64,000 bases of DNA. Source: Agrococcus casei LMG 22410 (GTDB taxonomy: Bacteria; Actinomycetota; Actinomycetes; Actinomycetales; Microbacteriaceae). This document shows positions 1-7,488 of this stretch, piece by piece (the first letter of the stretch is position 1; each line of letters starts with the position of its first letter). The notes below the pieces were generated by a model that saw only the letters and a program-made list of their open reading frames with translations, did not search any database and had not been told where the DNA came from. The translations under genes and the position numbers were made by a program. The stretch is from contig NZ_FUHU01000038.1 of assembly GCF_900163565.1 (NCBI RefSeq), forward strand, positions 62,001 through 126,000, given 5' to 3'.

Positions 1-561
1 GAGCTGCGCACTGGTCTCGAGCGGCTCGACCGCCCGCGCCGACACGATCGCGTCTGCGTAGCGCTTGGCCAGCTTCTCGTCGCCGTAGTCGCGGAACATG
101 CGGGCCAGCTCGCTCGCCGACTGAGCAGCCAGGATGCTCGCTGCAGTCACGTCGCCGGTCTGGTCCATGCGCATGTCGAGGGGTGCGTCTCGCGAATATG
201 CGAATCCGCGCTCGGCCGCGTCGAGCTGCAGGCTCGAGACGCCGAGATCGAACAGCACGCCCTGCACTCGCTTTCGCCCGGCAGCCTCGAGCGCAGCGTC
301 GATGCCGTCATAGGTCTCGTGCACGAACGTGACGCGATCGGAGAATCGGGCCAGCCGCTCCCCCGCCAGCCGGATGGCGTCGGGGTCGCGGTCGATGCCG
401 ATCACGTGCAGGTCGGGAAAGCGCTCGAGCAGGGCTTCTGAGTGGCCGCCCATGCCGAGTGTCGCGTCGATGACGGCGGCGCCGGGCACCGAGACGGCAG
501 GCTCGAGCAGCTCGATGCATCGGTCGAGGAGAACAGGTGTGTGCAGGTCTGCGGCTTTCAT
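1..561 (-). CDS. rsmH: 16S rRNA (cytosine-1402-N4)-methyltransferase RsmH, partial
   Basis: N-terminal 187 residues of RsmH (MraW); the gene runs off the left edge, so the C-terminus is missing. RsmH uses S-adenosylmethionine to methylate N4 of C1402 in 16S rRNA. Visible are the SAM-binding motif I DATLGMGGHS (about residues 32-41), the following acidic GIDRDPDA (about 54-61) and the family motif LFDLGVSSLQLD (about 102-113). The ATG at 561-559 matches the usual family N-terminus (KAADLHTPVLLDR). It follows mraZ by 89 bp in the same direction, the conserved start of the division and cell-wall (dcw) cluster, which must continue to the left of this window. Confidence 0.93.
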   Translation of the reverse strand, partial: MKAADLHTPVLLDRCIELLEPAVSVPGAAVIDATLGMGGHSEALLERFPDLHVIGIDRDPDAIRLAGERLARFSDRVTFVHETYDGIDAALEAAGRKRVQGVLFDLGVSSLQLDAAERGFAYSRDAPLDMRMDQTGDVTAASILAAQSASELARMFRDYGDEKLAKRYADAIVSARAVEPLETSAQL

Positions 562-650
562 GTGAACCGGCTTCTCGAACCCTGATCCTCATCCGCAGCG
601 CGCCGCCGGGGAAGGTGCTTCGCGTTGCAGCTGAGGGTCACAGTCCGAGA

Positions 651-1082
651 TCAGAAGATGCCGGGAATCACCTCCTCGGTCTGCGATGCGAAGGCGCTCT
701 CACGCTCGGTGTAGTAGTCGTTCCAGGTCTCGGTGTCCCAGATCTCAGCGCGGTCGCCCACGCCGATGACCGTGAGGTCTTTCTTCAGCCCCGCGTAGTC
801 GCGCAGGTTGGCAGGCACCGGGATGCGGTGCTGGCTGTCGGGCTGCTCGTTCGATGCGCCCGAGAGGAAGAGGCGCAGGAAGTCACGGGCGGCAGGGCTC
901 GTCATCGGCGCCTGGCGGATGCGCTCGTGCACTCGTTCGAACTCGACAGCGCTGAACACGTAGATGCAGCGCTCCTGCCCGCGAGTGAGGACGATGCCCG
1001 AGTCGAGCTCGCTGCGGAACTTCGCCGGGAGGATGACTCGGCCCTTCTCGTCGAGCTTCGGGGAGTGCGTGCCGAGCAGCAT
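651..1082 (-). CDS. mraZ: Transcriptional regulator MraZ
   Basis: 143-residue MraZ, a DNA-binding protein of the AbrB/SpoVT fold that controls the dcw cluster. Two swapped-hairpin repeats are visible: [15 protein letters not shown] near the N-terminus and a second from about residue 77 ([14 protein letters not shown], then VGDRAEIWD). The frame is open upstream to 1103, but the ATG at 1082 is preferred: AGGGAGG lies 5 nt upstream and the protein then begins like other MraZ proteins at the normal family length. Three direct repeats upstream (1120-1144) match an MraZ box, so autoregulation is likely. rsmH follows in the same direction. Confidence 0.95.
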   Translation of the reverse strand: MLLGTHSPKLDEKGRVILPAKFRSELDSGIVLTRGQERCIYVFSAVEFERVHERIRQAPMTSPAARDFLRLFLSGASNEQPDSQHRIPVPANLRDYAGLKKDLTVIGVGDRAEIWDTETWNDYYTERESAFASQTEEVIPGIF

Positions 1083-1119
1083 GTCGGCCTCCCTTCTGCT
1101 CACAGCCGTCTACGTGTGC

Positions 1120-1144
1120 GCCACTTTACTCCACTTTGCGCCAC
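1120..1144 (-). promoter_or_regulatory. MraZ-box operator: three GTGGN repeats at 10-nt period
   Basis: On the minus strand, GTGGC, GTGGA and GTGGC occur exactly 10 nt apart, with pentamer spacers GCAAA and GTAAA, ending about 37 bp before the mraZ start codon. MraZ proteins are known to bind direct TGGGN/GTGGN repeats with 5-nt spacers upstream of their own gene. Position, direction and period all fit. Confidence 0.82.
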
Positions 1145-1246
1145 AGACCTACACAAATTCTGAGAATGGGCGTGTTCCGCCCAGTATTCGCCTGGTGGAG
1201 GAGTTTGGAGCAGAACTGGCGATCCGCGACACTTTCGGGCACAGAA

Positions 1247-1280
1247 AAGCGCCCAGCGAGCAGATGCTCGCTGGGCGCTT
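1247..1280 (-). terminator. Intrinsic terminator after the DUF3040 gene
   Basis: A perfect 16-bp inverted repeat (arms 1247-1262 and 1265-1280) around CGCCCAGCGAGC, beginning 17 bp after the DUF3040 stop codon. On the minus strand the stem runs into TTTTCTGT, so it should end that transcript before the mraZ promoter. Confidence 0.85.
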
Positions 1281-1296
1281 CAGCCAGTTGTGGGCG

Positions 1297-1686
1297 TCAG
1301 TCGCGCTCTTGGCGCTTGTCCCATTCGTCGCTCATGCGGTCCATGAACGAGGAGCCAGTCTTCGCCTTGCCGCCTGAGCTGCCCGATGCGCCGGCCTTGC
1401 CGCCGCTCTCGGCGTCAGACTCGGCTGCGGGCTTCGAAGCACTGAATGCCACGACGAGCCCGGCGACGGCTGCCACGAATCCGACGGCGCCGATGACGAT
1501 CAGCTTGGTGGCGACGCCGGCCAGCACGATGCCGAGGCCCACGAGCACGATGAGCAGGCCGATGGCCACACGTGTGTAGTTGACCGTGCGCGGCCCCGTC
1601 GAGACCGAGACAGTGTCGGCTTCGCGCTTGTAGAGGTTGCGCTCCATCTCGTCGAGCAGGCGCTGTTCCTCTTCAGACAGTGGCAT
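1297..1686 (-). CDS. DUF3040 small membrane protein
   Basis: 129 residues. The N-terminus (PLSEEEQRLLDEMERNLY) is the hallmark of the DUF3040 family, widespread in Actinobacteria and of unknown function. After a short acidic cytoplasmic helix there are two hydrophobic segments (about residues 38-58 and 62-82), then a Gly/Ser/Ala-rich linker and a charged tail (FMDRMSDEWDKRQERD). A longer reading from 1701 exists, but the ATG at 1686 has GGAAG 5 nt upstream and gives the conserved family start. It lies between the dcw operator and the polyprenyl synthase, as in mycobacteria, and has its own terminator. Confidence 0.85.
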   Translation of the reverse strand: MPLSEEEQRLLDEMERNLYKREADTVSVSTGPRTVNYTRVAIGLLIVLVGLGIVLAGVATKLIVIGAVGFVAAVAGLVVAFSASKPAAESDAESGGKAGASGSSGGKAKTGSSFMDRMSDEWDKRQERD

Positions 1687-1739
1687 GCAGCTTCCAATCA
1701 CTAGGCGGGCGTGACGTCAATTCTACGCCACACCTTCAC

Positions 1740-1745
1740 TAGACT
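1740..1745 (+). promoter_or_regulatory. Leaderless -10 element of the polyprenyl synthase
   Basis: TAGACT followed after 6 nt by the GTG at 1752, with no Shine-Dalgarno sequence. The spacing puts the transcription start at or next to the start codon. Confidence 0.7.
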
Positions 1746-1751
1746 GAAAAG

Positions 1752-2864
1752 GTGTCCAGTTCGAATCGCTTTGCCATGCGCGTCAATGAGGTCCTGAAGG
1801 CGTTCGTCGCCGAGCGAAAGACTCAGATGACGCAGATCGCGCCCGAGCTGAGCGCCCTCAGCGACGAGGCCGCAGCCCTCCTCGCAGGCGGCAAGCGGGT
1901 TCGCGCCGGCTTCGTCTACTGGGGCTGGCAGTCGGTAGTCGCGGCCAAGCCAGGCGCCCACCACACCACCGGCAGCGAGATCGACCCCGGGTTCCCTCCT
2001 GTCGTCAAGGCCGCCGCTGCAATCGAGCTCTTCCACGCCGCCGCCCTGGTGCACGACGACATCATCGATGACTCCGACACCCGCCGCGGCCGCGCATCCG
2101 CCCACAAGAGCTTCGAGGGCATGCACCGCGACGCAGAATGGGCAGGCGATCCGGCACGGTGGTCGCGATCGGCGGCGATCCTGCTCGGCGACCTGCTGCT
2201 CAACTGGGCTGACGGCCTCATGCTCGACGCATCGCGCGAGATCGAGCACGGCAGCGCGATGATGGACGCCTACCGTCGCATGCGCGAAGAGGTGACGCTC
2301 GGCCAGTACCTCGACGTGCTCGAAGAGGCCGCCTGGATCCGACAGGATCCCGAGCTGCTGCTGCAGCGCGCGCAGACCGTCGCGATCCACAAGTCGGCGA
2401 AGTACTCGGTGCAGGAGCCGCTGCTGCTCGGCGCGACGATCGCAGGGGCAGCGGATGCCCAGCTCGAGGCGCTCGGCGGGTACGGCCTGCCGATCGGAGT
2501 CGCGTTCCAGATGCGCGACGACCTGCTCGGCGTCTTCGGCGACCCCGAGCAGACGGGCAAGCCGGCCGGCGACGACCTTCGCGAGGGCAAGCGAACCGTG
2601 CTCATCGAGCTCGCACGCCAGAAGCTGCCGACGAACGTGCGCGTTCTGGTCGACGAGCTGCTGGGCGACCCCGAGCTCGACGGGCGTCAGGTGGGCATGC
2701 TGCAAGACGCAGTGCGCTCATCGGGTGCAGTCGACCGCGTCGAGCACATGATCGAGCGTGCCGTCGGGCAGGGTCTCGAGTCGCTGCACGACGGCGACTT
2801 CTCTCGGTCCAGCGTGCTCGAGCTCGAGCGGCTTGCGTCGAGCGTCACCACCCGCACGTCGTAG
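1752..2864 (+). CDS. Polyprenyl (prenyl diphosphate) synthase
   Basis: 370-residue trans-isoprenyl diphosphate synthase. It condenses isopentenyl diphosphate onto an allylic diphosphate to make C15-C20 or longer chains for carotenoids, menaquinone or cell-envelope carriers. Both Mg-binding aspartate motifs are present: DDIIDD with Asp102/Asp103 followed by TRRG, and DDLLGVFGD from Asp256. The substrate motif GGKRVRAGF is at about 46-54. The GTG start at 1752 is 6 nt after TAGACT; an ATG nine codons in is the alternative. It is convergent with the Rv2175c-like gene, the position held by idsA2 (Rv2173) in M. tuberculosis. Chain length cannot be judged from sequence alone. Confidence 0.92.
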   Translation: MSSSNRFAMRVNEVLKAFVAERKTQMTQIAPELSALSDEAAALLAGGKRVRAGFVYWGWQSVVAAKPGAHHTTGSEIDPGFPPVVKAAAAIELFHAAALVHDDIIDDSDTRRGRASAHKSFEGMHRDAEWAGDPARWSRSAAILLGDLLLNWADGLMLDASREIEHGSAMMDAYRRMREEVTLGQYLDVLEEAAWIRQDPELLLQRAQTVAIHKSAKYSVQEPLLLGATIAGAADAQLEALGGYGLPIGVAFQMRDDLLGVFGDPEQTGKPAGDDLREGKRTVLIELARQKLPTNVRVLVDELLGDPELDGRQVGMLQDAVRSSGAVDRVEHMIERAVGQGLESLHDGDFSRSSVLELERLASSVTTRTS

Positions 2865-2885
2865 GCGGATGCGCGAAGCAGGTCG

Positions 2886-3218
2886 TCAGGCGAGGGCCTG
2901 AGCCACGCGGCGCACCTCTGCCTTGCGCCCCTGCTGAAGGGCTTCGATGGGCGATGTGCCCAGGGAGTCCTCTGCTGTCAGCATCCAGTCGATCGCCTCA
3001 GCACGACTGAATCCGATGTCGAGCAGCAGCGTGACTGTGCCGCGAACGTCGTTGCGAGGGCTGTCGCCGTCGAGGAACGCGCCCGGAACACGCAGCTCGC
3101 TGCCGTCTTTGACCGCCGGAAGCACGTCGTCTTCGATGAGCCTGCGCACCTGATTGTGCGAGAGGCCGGTTCGTTCGATGAGTTCGCTCAGTGTGAGCCA
3201 CGTAGTGTAAGAATGCAC
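2886..3218 (-). CDS. Rv2175c-family helix-turn-helix DNA-binding protein
   Basis: 110 residues. An N-terminal winged helix (WLTLSELIERTGLSHNQVRRL) is followed by the family's C-terminal helical domain. The M. tuberculosis homologue Rv2175c is a DNA-binding protein phosphorylated by PknL, encoded by its neighbour. Here too the gene is divergent from a Ser/Thr kinase, with only 62 bp between the two starts. The start is GTG at 3218; CACAAT lies 6 nt upstream on the minus strand, compatible with a weak leaderless promoter. The N-terminal threonines (TTWLT) could accept phosphate, but whether the kinase uses them is inference. Confidence 0.85.
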   Translation of the reverse strand: MHSYTTWLTLSELIERTGLSHNQVRRLIEDDVLPAVKDGSELRVPGAFLDGDSPRNDVRGTVTLLLDIGFSRAEAIDWMLTAEDSLGTSPIEALQQGRKAEVRRVAQALA

Positions 3219-3268
3219 ATTCTCATTGTGCCACGGTGCGCCTGTGGCACACTCCCAGACCTTGTTCC

Positions 3269-3274
3269 TACACT
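3269..3274 (+). promoter_or_regulatory. Leaderless -10 element of the Ser/Thr kinase gene
   Basis: TACACT, then CTTCAC, then the GTG at 3281. This supports starting the kinase at 3281 rather than at the upstream in-frame codon at 3236. Confidence 0.7.
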
Positions 3275-3280
3275 CTTCAC

Positions 3281-5209
3281 GTGAGCAATGACATGACCGA
3301 CCCGCTGATCGGGCGCGTGGTCGACGGCAGATACGCCGTCGGCAGACGCATCGCCCGCGGCGGAATGGCCACAGTGTACGAGGCTGAAGACCAACGTCTC
3401 GATCGCACGGTCGCCATCAAGGTGATGCACCCGCACCTCGCCGACGACCAGGAGTTCCGCGAGCGGTTCATCCAGGAGGCCAAGGCCACCGCACGCATCT
3501 CGCATCCGAACGTCGTCAACGTGTACGACCAGGGAAACCGTGGCGAAGTCGCCTATCTCATCATGGAGAACGTCCCGTCGATCACGCTTCGAGACCACCT
3601 CCTGAAGCACGGCGCCATGACCCCCGAGCAGTCGCTGCAGGTGACCGAAGCCGTGCTCGCGGGCCTCTCGGCCGCACACCGCGCCGAGCTCGTGCACCGC
3701 GACATCAAGCCCGAGAACATCCTGCTGGCCAACGACGGCCGCATCAAGATCGGCGACTTCGGCCTGGCCCGCGCGGCCAGCGCGAACACCGCAACCGGCA
3801 AGGCCCTGCTCGGCACGATCGCGTACCTCTCCCCCGAGCTCGTCACGCGCGGGCAGGCCGACAAGCGCAGCGACATCTACGCGGTCGGCATCATGCTCTT
3901 CGAGATGCTCACCGGCAAGCAGCCCTTCACGGGCGAGCAGCCCATGCAGATCGCCTACCAGCACGCGAACGACCAGGTGCCGGCGCCCTCCTCGATGGAG
4001 CCGGGCATCCCGCTCAGCCTCGATCTGCTCGTCGAGTGGGCGACGCAGCGCGAGCCCGACAACCGACCATCGGATGCGGGCGAGATGCTCGCACAGGTGC
4101 AGCAGGTCCGCGCGGGGCGGGGTGTCGACGCGCAGTCTCACACGCTCGTGCTGCGCGCCGCCGACACCCAGGCGCAGACGATCGCCCACCAGCCCGTCGC
4201 CGGACCGGTGGCCCACGCCTCGCACCCGACGACAACCGCCGAGGTCGTGCCCGGTGCGGTCGCCGCCATGACGCGCAAATCAGACGCACGGCGCCGCCGA
4301 GGGCCGCTCTGGCTCATCGCTGCGCTGCTGGTCGCGGCGCTGCTCGGCACGACCGGCTGGTGGTTCGCCATCGGGCCCGGCGTTCGAGTCGACATGCCCC
4401 ATCTCGCCGGCAAGACCTACGAACAGGCGGTGTCTGAGCTGGCTGCCGCCGGATTCGAGGCTGCGCCTGAACGCGTCGAGCAGCCGGACTACGACACGCC
4501 ACCGGGCGAGATCCTCTCGACAGATCCCGGTCCCGGCGCATCGGTCGCAACCGACACGGTCGTGACGATCACGGTGTCGTCCGGACGTCAGCAGCTGGAG
4601 GCCCCGGATCTCACCGCCGGCATGTCAGAGACAGAGGCACAGGCAGCAATAGAAGAGGCCGGGTTCGTCTTCGAGTCAGAGTTCGTCGACAGGCGCTTCA
4701 ACGGCGACGTCGAGCGCGGTGGCGTCTATCTCGGACTGCTCGAAGACCGCACACCCTTCGCACCCGGAGACGAGCTCGAAGAGCGCACAAAGATGGGATA
4801 CATCGTCTCGCTCGGCGGCATCCCCGCCCAGGCAGGTCAAGACGCCGACGAGGCACGCGGCGCGCTCTCAGCGGTCGGCCTCGACGTGAACGTCGAAGAG
4901 CGCGAGTCGCGTGACGTCGCAGAGGGCACCATCATCGAGGTGCAGCGCCCTGACGGCGCCATTCGCGAAGGCTCGACCATCACGCTCATCGTCTCGACCG
5001 GCCCGCCGATGGTCACGATGCCGGATGTCGTGGGCATGCGCTTCGACGAGGCGATCGAGACCCTCGAGGCTCTCGGCTTCACCGTCGTCACCGACACGAA
5101 CATCTCGGTCGAGCGGCTGTGGAGCGCGTTCAACGTCGAAGAGCAGACGCCCGAGCCCGGAACCGAGCTCGAAGAGGGCTCTGAAGTCACCATCAAGGGC
5201 GAGTTCTGA
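3281..5209 (+). CDS. pknL: Membrane Ser/Thr protein kinase with PASTA repeats (PknL position)
   Basis: 642-residue Hanks-type kinase. Visible are the glycine loop RGGMATVY (26-33), ATP-binding Lys47, catalytic HRDIKPEN with Asp141, and DFG with Asp159. A juxtamembrane Arg/Lys run and one transmembrane helix (about 344-366) lead to four extracellular PASTA-like repeats (about 372-642); the second is divergent and carries an insertion. PASTA domains bind muropeptides or lipid II, so the kinase probably links wall state to intracellular phosphorylation. By neighbourhood (Rv2175c-like gene, class II DAHP synthase) it sits where pknL sits in mycobacteria, although mycobacterial PknL, as I recall it, lacks PASTA repeats. 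The gene symbol therefore rests on synteny. Confidence 0.9.
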   Translation: MSNDMTDPLIGRVVDGRYAVGRRIARGGMATVYEAEDQRLDRTVAIKVMHPHLADDQEFRERFIQEAKATARISHPNVVNVYDQGNRGEVAYLIMENVPSITLRDHLLKHGAMTPEQSLQVTEAVLAGLSAAHRAELVHRDIKPENILLANDGRIKIGDFGLARAASANTATGKALLGTIAYLSPELVTRGQADKRSDIYAVGIMLFEMLTGKQPFTGEQPMQIAYQHANDQVPAPSSMEPGIPLSLDLLVEWATQREPDNRPSDAGEMLAQVQQVRAGRGVDAQSHTLVLRAADTQAQTIAHQPVAGPVAHASHPTTTAEVVPGAVAAMTRKSDARRRRGPLWLIAALLVAALLGTTGWWFAIGPGVRVDMPHLAGKTYEQAVSELAAAGFEAAPERVEQPDYDTPPGEILSTDPGPGASVATDTVVTITVSSGRQQLEAPDLTAGMSETEAQAAIEEAGFVFESEFVDRRFNGDVERGGVYLGLLEDRTPFAPGDELEERTKMGYIVSLGGIPAQAGQDADEARGALSAVGLDVNVEERESRDVAEGTIIEVQRPDGAIREGSTITLIVSTGPPMVTMPDVVGMRFDEAIETLEALGFTVVTDTNISVERLWSAFNVEEQTPEPGTELEEGSEVTIKGEF

Positions 5210-5221
5210 CCGAGCGAGCAG

Positions 5222-5257
5222 CTCTGACCGAGCAAGCCTGGGCTCGCCCGGTCAGAG
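5222..5257. terminator. Bidirectional hairpin between convergent pknL and DAHP synthase
   Basis: CTCTGACC (5222-5229) pairs with GGTCAGAG (5250-5257), with an inner GAGC/GCTC pair. It lies in the 58 bp between the two stop codons. No strong T-run is visible on either side. Confidence 0.6.
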
Positions 5258-5267
5258 TCGCCTCACG

Positions 5268-6632
5268 CTAGAGCGCGCGCAGCTCCTCTGCGACGAGGAA
5301 CGCAAGCTCGAGCGACTGCATGTGGTTGAGTCGCGGGTCGCACAGCGACTCGTAGCGGCTCTCGAGGTCGGTCTCGTCGATGTGCTCGGAGCCTCCGAGG
5401 CACTCGGTCACGTCGTCGCCGGTGAGCTCGACGTGGATGCCGCCCGGGTAGGTGCCGGCTGCACGGTGCGCCTCGAAGAAGCCGCGCACCTCGTCGACGA
5501 CGTCATCGAAGCGGCGCGACTTGTAGCCGTTCGCCGTCGTGATGCCGTTGCCGTGCATCGGGTCGGTGATCCAGAGGGGCTTCGACTCGAGCTCTTTCGC
5601 AGCCTCGAGCAGCGGCGGCAGCGCCTCGCGGATCTTGCCGGCGCCCATGCGCGTGATGAAGGTCAGACGACCGGGCTCGCGCTCGGGGTCGAGCTTCTCG
5701 ACCAGCGCCTTCATCGTCTCGGGCGTCGTCGTGGGTCCGAGCTTGACGCCGATGGGGTTGCGGATGCGCGAGAAGAAGTCGACGTGCGCGCCGTCGAGGT
5801 CGCGTGTGCGCTCGCCGATCCACTGGAAGTGGCTCGACGTGTTGTACGCCTGGCCGGTGCGCGAGTCGATGCGGGTCATCGGACGCTCGTAGTCCATCAG
5901 CAGGCCCTCGTGGCCCGTGAAGAACTCGACCGTCTTCATGCTGTCGAAGTCGGTTCCCGTGGCCGCCATGAAGCGCAGCGCACGGTCGATCTCCTTCGCG
6001 ACGTTCTCGTAACGACGCATGGCCGGCGTGGCCGCGAATCCGTTGTTCCAGGAGTGGATCTCTCGGATGTCGGCGAATCCACCGGTCGTGAATGCACGCA
6101 CGAGGTTCAGGGTCGAAGCAGCCATGTGGTAGCCGCGGAGGATGCGCTGCGGGTCGTTTCGACGCGACTCCTCCGTGAATTCGAAGCCGTTGACGACGTC
6201 GCCGCGGTATGCCGGCAGCGTCACGTCGCCACGAGTCTCGGTGTCTTTCGAGCGCGGCTTGGCGAACTGACCGGCCATGCGGCCCATCTTGACGACCGGC
6301 ACAGATGCGCCGTACGTGAGCACGACGGCCATCTGCAGGATCGTCTTGACGCGGTTGCGGATGTTGTCGGCGTTCGCGCCTGCGAAGGTCTCTGCGCAGT
6401 CGCCGCCCTGCAGCACGAAGGCGTTGCCGTCGGCCGCCTCGGCGATGCGACGGCGGAGCCTGTCGACCTCGCCCGCGAACACGAGCGGGGGCTGGCCGGC
6501 GATCTCGTCGCGGACGGCCGAGATCTCGGCTTCGTCCGACCACGCAGGCTGCTGCTTGATCGGCATCGAACGATACGCGTCGAGGCCAGCAATCGTGTCA
6601 GACGTGTGCGTGGCAGGCGTGAAGTCGTTCAC
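5268..6632 (-). CDS. aroG: Class II 3-deoxy-7-phosphoheptulonate (DAHP) synthase
   Basis: 454-residue plant/actinobacterial type DAHP synthase. It condenses phosphoenolpyruvate with erythrose 4-phosphate, the first step of the shikimate pathway. Diagnostic motifs are present in order: LQGGDCAETF (metal-ligand cysteine, about residue 78), MAGQFAKPRSKD, the AATGTDFDSMK stretch, WIGERTR, MGAGKIRE, DPMHGNG and HVELTGDDVTECLGG. The start is GTG at 6632 with AGGAG 6 nt upstream. It is convergent with the kinase gene and lies 51 bp after plsC in the same direction. In M. tuberculosis the equivalent enzyme (Rv2178c) lies in the same neighbourhood and binds chorismate mutase; no such partner is in this window. 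Confidence 0.95.
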   Translation of the reverse strand: MNDFTPATHTSDTIAGLDAYRSMPIKQQPAWSDEAEISAVRDEIAGQPPLVFAGEVDRLRRRIAEAADGNAFVLQGGDCAETFAGANADNIRNRVKTILQMAVVLTYGASVPVVKMGRMAGQFAKPRSKDTETRGDVTLPAYRGDVVNGFEFTEESRRNDPQRILRGYHMAASTLNLVRAFTTGGFADIREIHSWNNGFAATPAMRRYENVAKEIDRALRFMAATGTDFDSMKTVEFFTGHEGLLMDYERPMTRIDSRTGQAYNTSSHFQWIGERTRDLDGAHVDFFSRIRNPIGVKLGPTTTPETMKALVEKLDPEREPGRLTFITRMGAGKIREALPPLLEAAKELESKPLWITDPMHGNGITTANGYKSRRFDDVVDEVRGFFEAHRAAGTYPGGIHVELTGDDVTECLGGSEHIDETDLESRYESLCDPRLNHMQSLELAFLVAEELRAL

Positions 6633-6683
6633 TGACAGCTCCTAGGTGTGAGAAGGCTGACGAGATTCGTCAATCCTCCTAGC

Positions 6684-7406
6684 CTAACGCCGCTTGGCCT
6701 TGCGTTGTTCCAGTTCGGCCTTGCGCTCAGCCTCGATCTGCGACTTCACGCTCGTGGCGTACACGTCGAGGTACTCCTGCTCGCCGAGTCGGTTGATCTC
6801 GTACATGATCTCGTCGGTGATCGAGCGCAGGATCCAGCGGTCGCCGGTCATGCCGTAGTAGCGCGAGAAGTCGAGCGGCTTGCCGTAGATGATGCCCATG
6901 CGCGCGGCGCGGGGAATCGCCTTGCCCGGAGGCATGACGCGCTCGGTGTCGATCACGACGCACGGCACGACGGGCACTCTGCCCTCGAGCACCATGCGCG
7001 CAACGCCCGTGCGGCCGCGGTAGAGCTTGCCGTCAGGGCTGCGGGTGCCCTCGGGGTAGATGCCGAGCACGTCGCCGCGGCCGAGCACCTTCAGCGCAGT
7101 GTTGAGGGATGCCTCGCTCGCCTTGCCGCCGGAGCGATCGATCGGCAGCTGGCCGACGGCCTGCATGAACCAGCTGATGAGCCGACCCTGCAGCCCGCGG
7201 CCCGTGAAGTAGTCGGACTTCGCGAGGTAGTATACGCGTCGGTCGATGGCCAGCGGCGCAACGAACGAGTCGATCACGCTGAGGTGATTGCCCGCGATGA
7301 TGACGCCGCCCTGCTTCGGGATATTCTCGTCGCCGAGGACCCACGGTCGAAAGACTGTGTCGAAGTACGGTCCTATGAAGACGTGCTTCATCAGCCAGTA
7401 GAACAT
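6684..7406 (-). CDS. PlsC-family 1-acyl-sn-glycerol-3-phosphate acyltransferase
   Basis: 240-residue membrane-associated acyltransferase. Motif I is NHLSVID (NHx4D form), and motif III is YPEGTRSPDGK. The usual activity is transfer of an acyl chain to lysophosphatidic acid to form phosphatidic acid. A much longer open frame reaches 7670, but the ATG at 7406 has GGAGG 6 nt upstream and gives a normal-length protein beginning with a hydrophobic amphipathic stretch (MFYWLMKHVFIG). The C-terminus is highly basic. It is divergent from the long-chain acyl-CoA ligase, so the pair probably serves fatty-acid activation and phospholipid assembly. The acceptor lipid is not certain. Confidence 0.9.
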   Translation of the reverse strand: MFYWLMKHVFIGPYFDTVFRPWVLGDENIPKQGGVIIAGNHLSVIDSFVAPLAIDRRVYYLAKSDYFTGRGLQGRLISWFMQAVGQLPIDRSGGKASEASLNTALKVLGRGDVLGIYPEGTRSPDGKLYRGRTGVARMVLEGRVPVVPCVVIDTERVMPPGKAIPRAARMGIIYGKPLDFSRYYGMTGDRWILRSITDEIMYEINRLGEQEYLDVYATSVKSQIEAERKAELEQRKAKRR

Positions 7407-7488
7407 GGTGAACCTCCAGCCCAAAGCGTACAGCGCACTCCATTCGTGAGTAGAATCGGGACGAATGTCCCAGCGCAAAGGAGCCGAA

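Noticed and set aside
7407-7488. Extended PlsC coding region up to 7670
   Set aside because: The upstream part overlaps the fadD start and lacks family similarity; a strong ribosome-binding site marks 7406.
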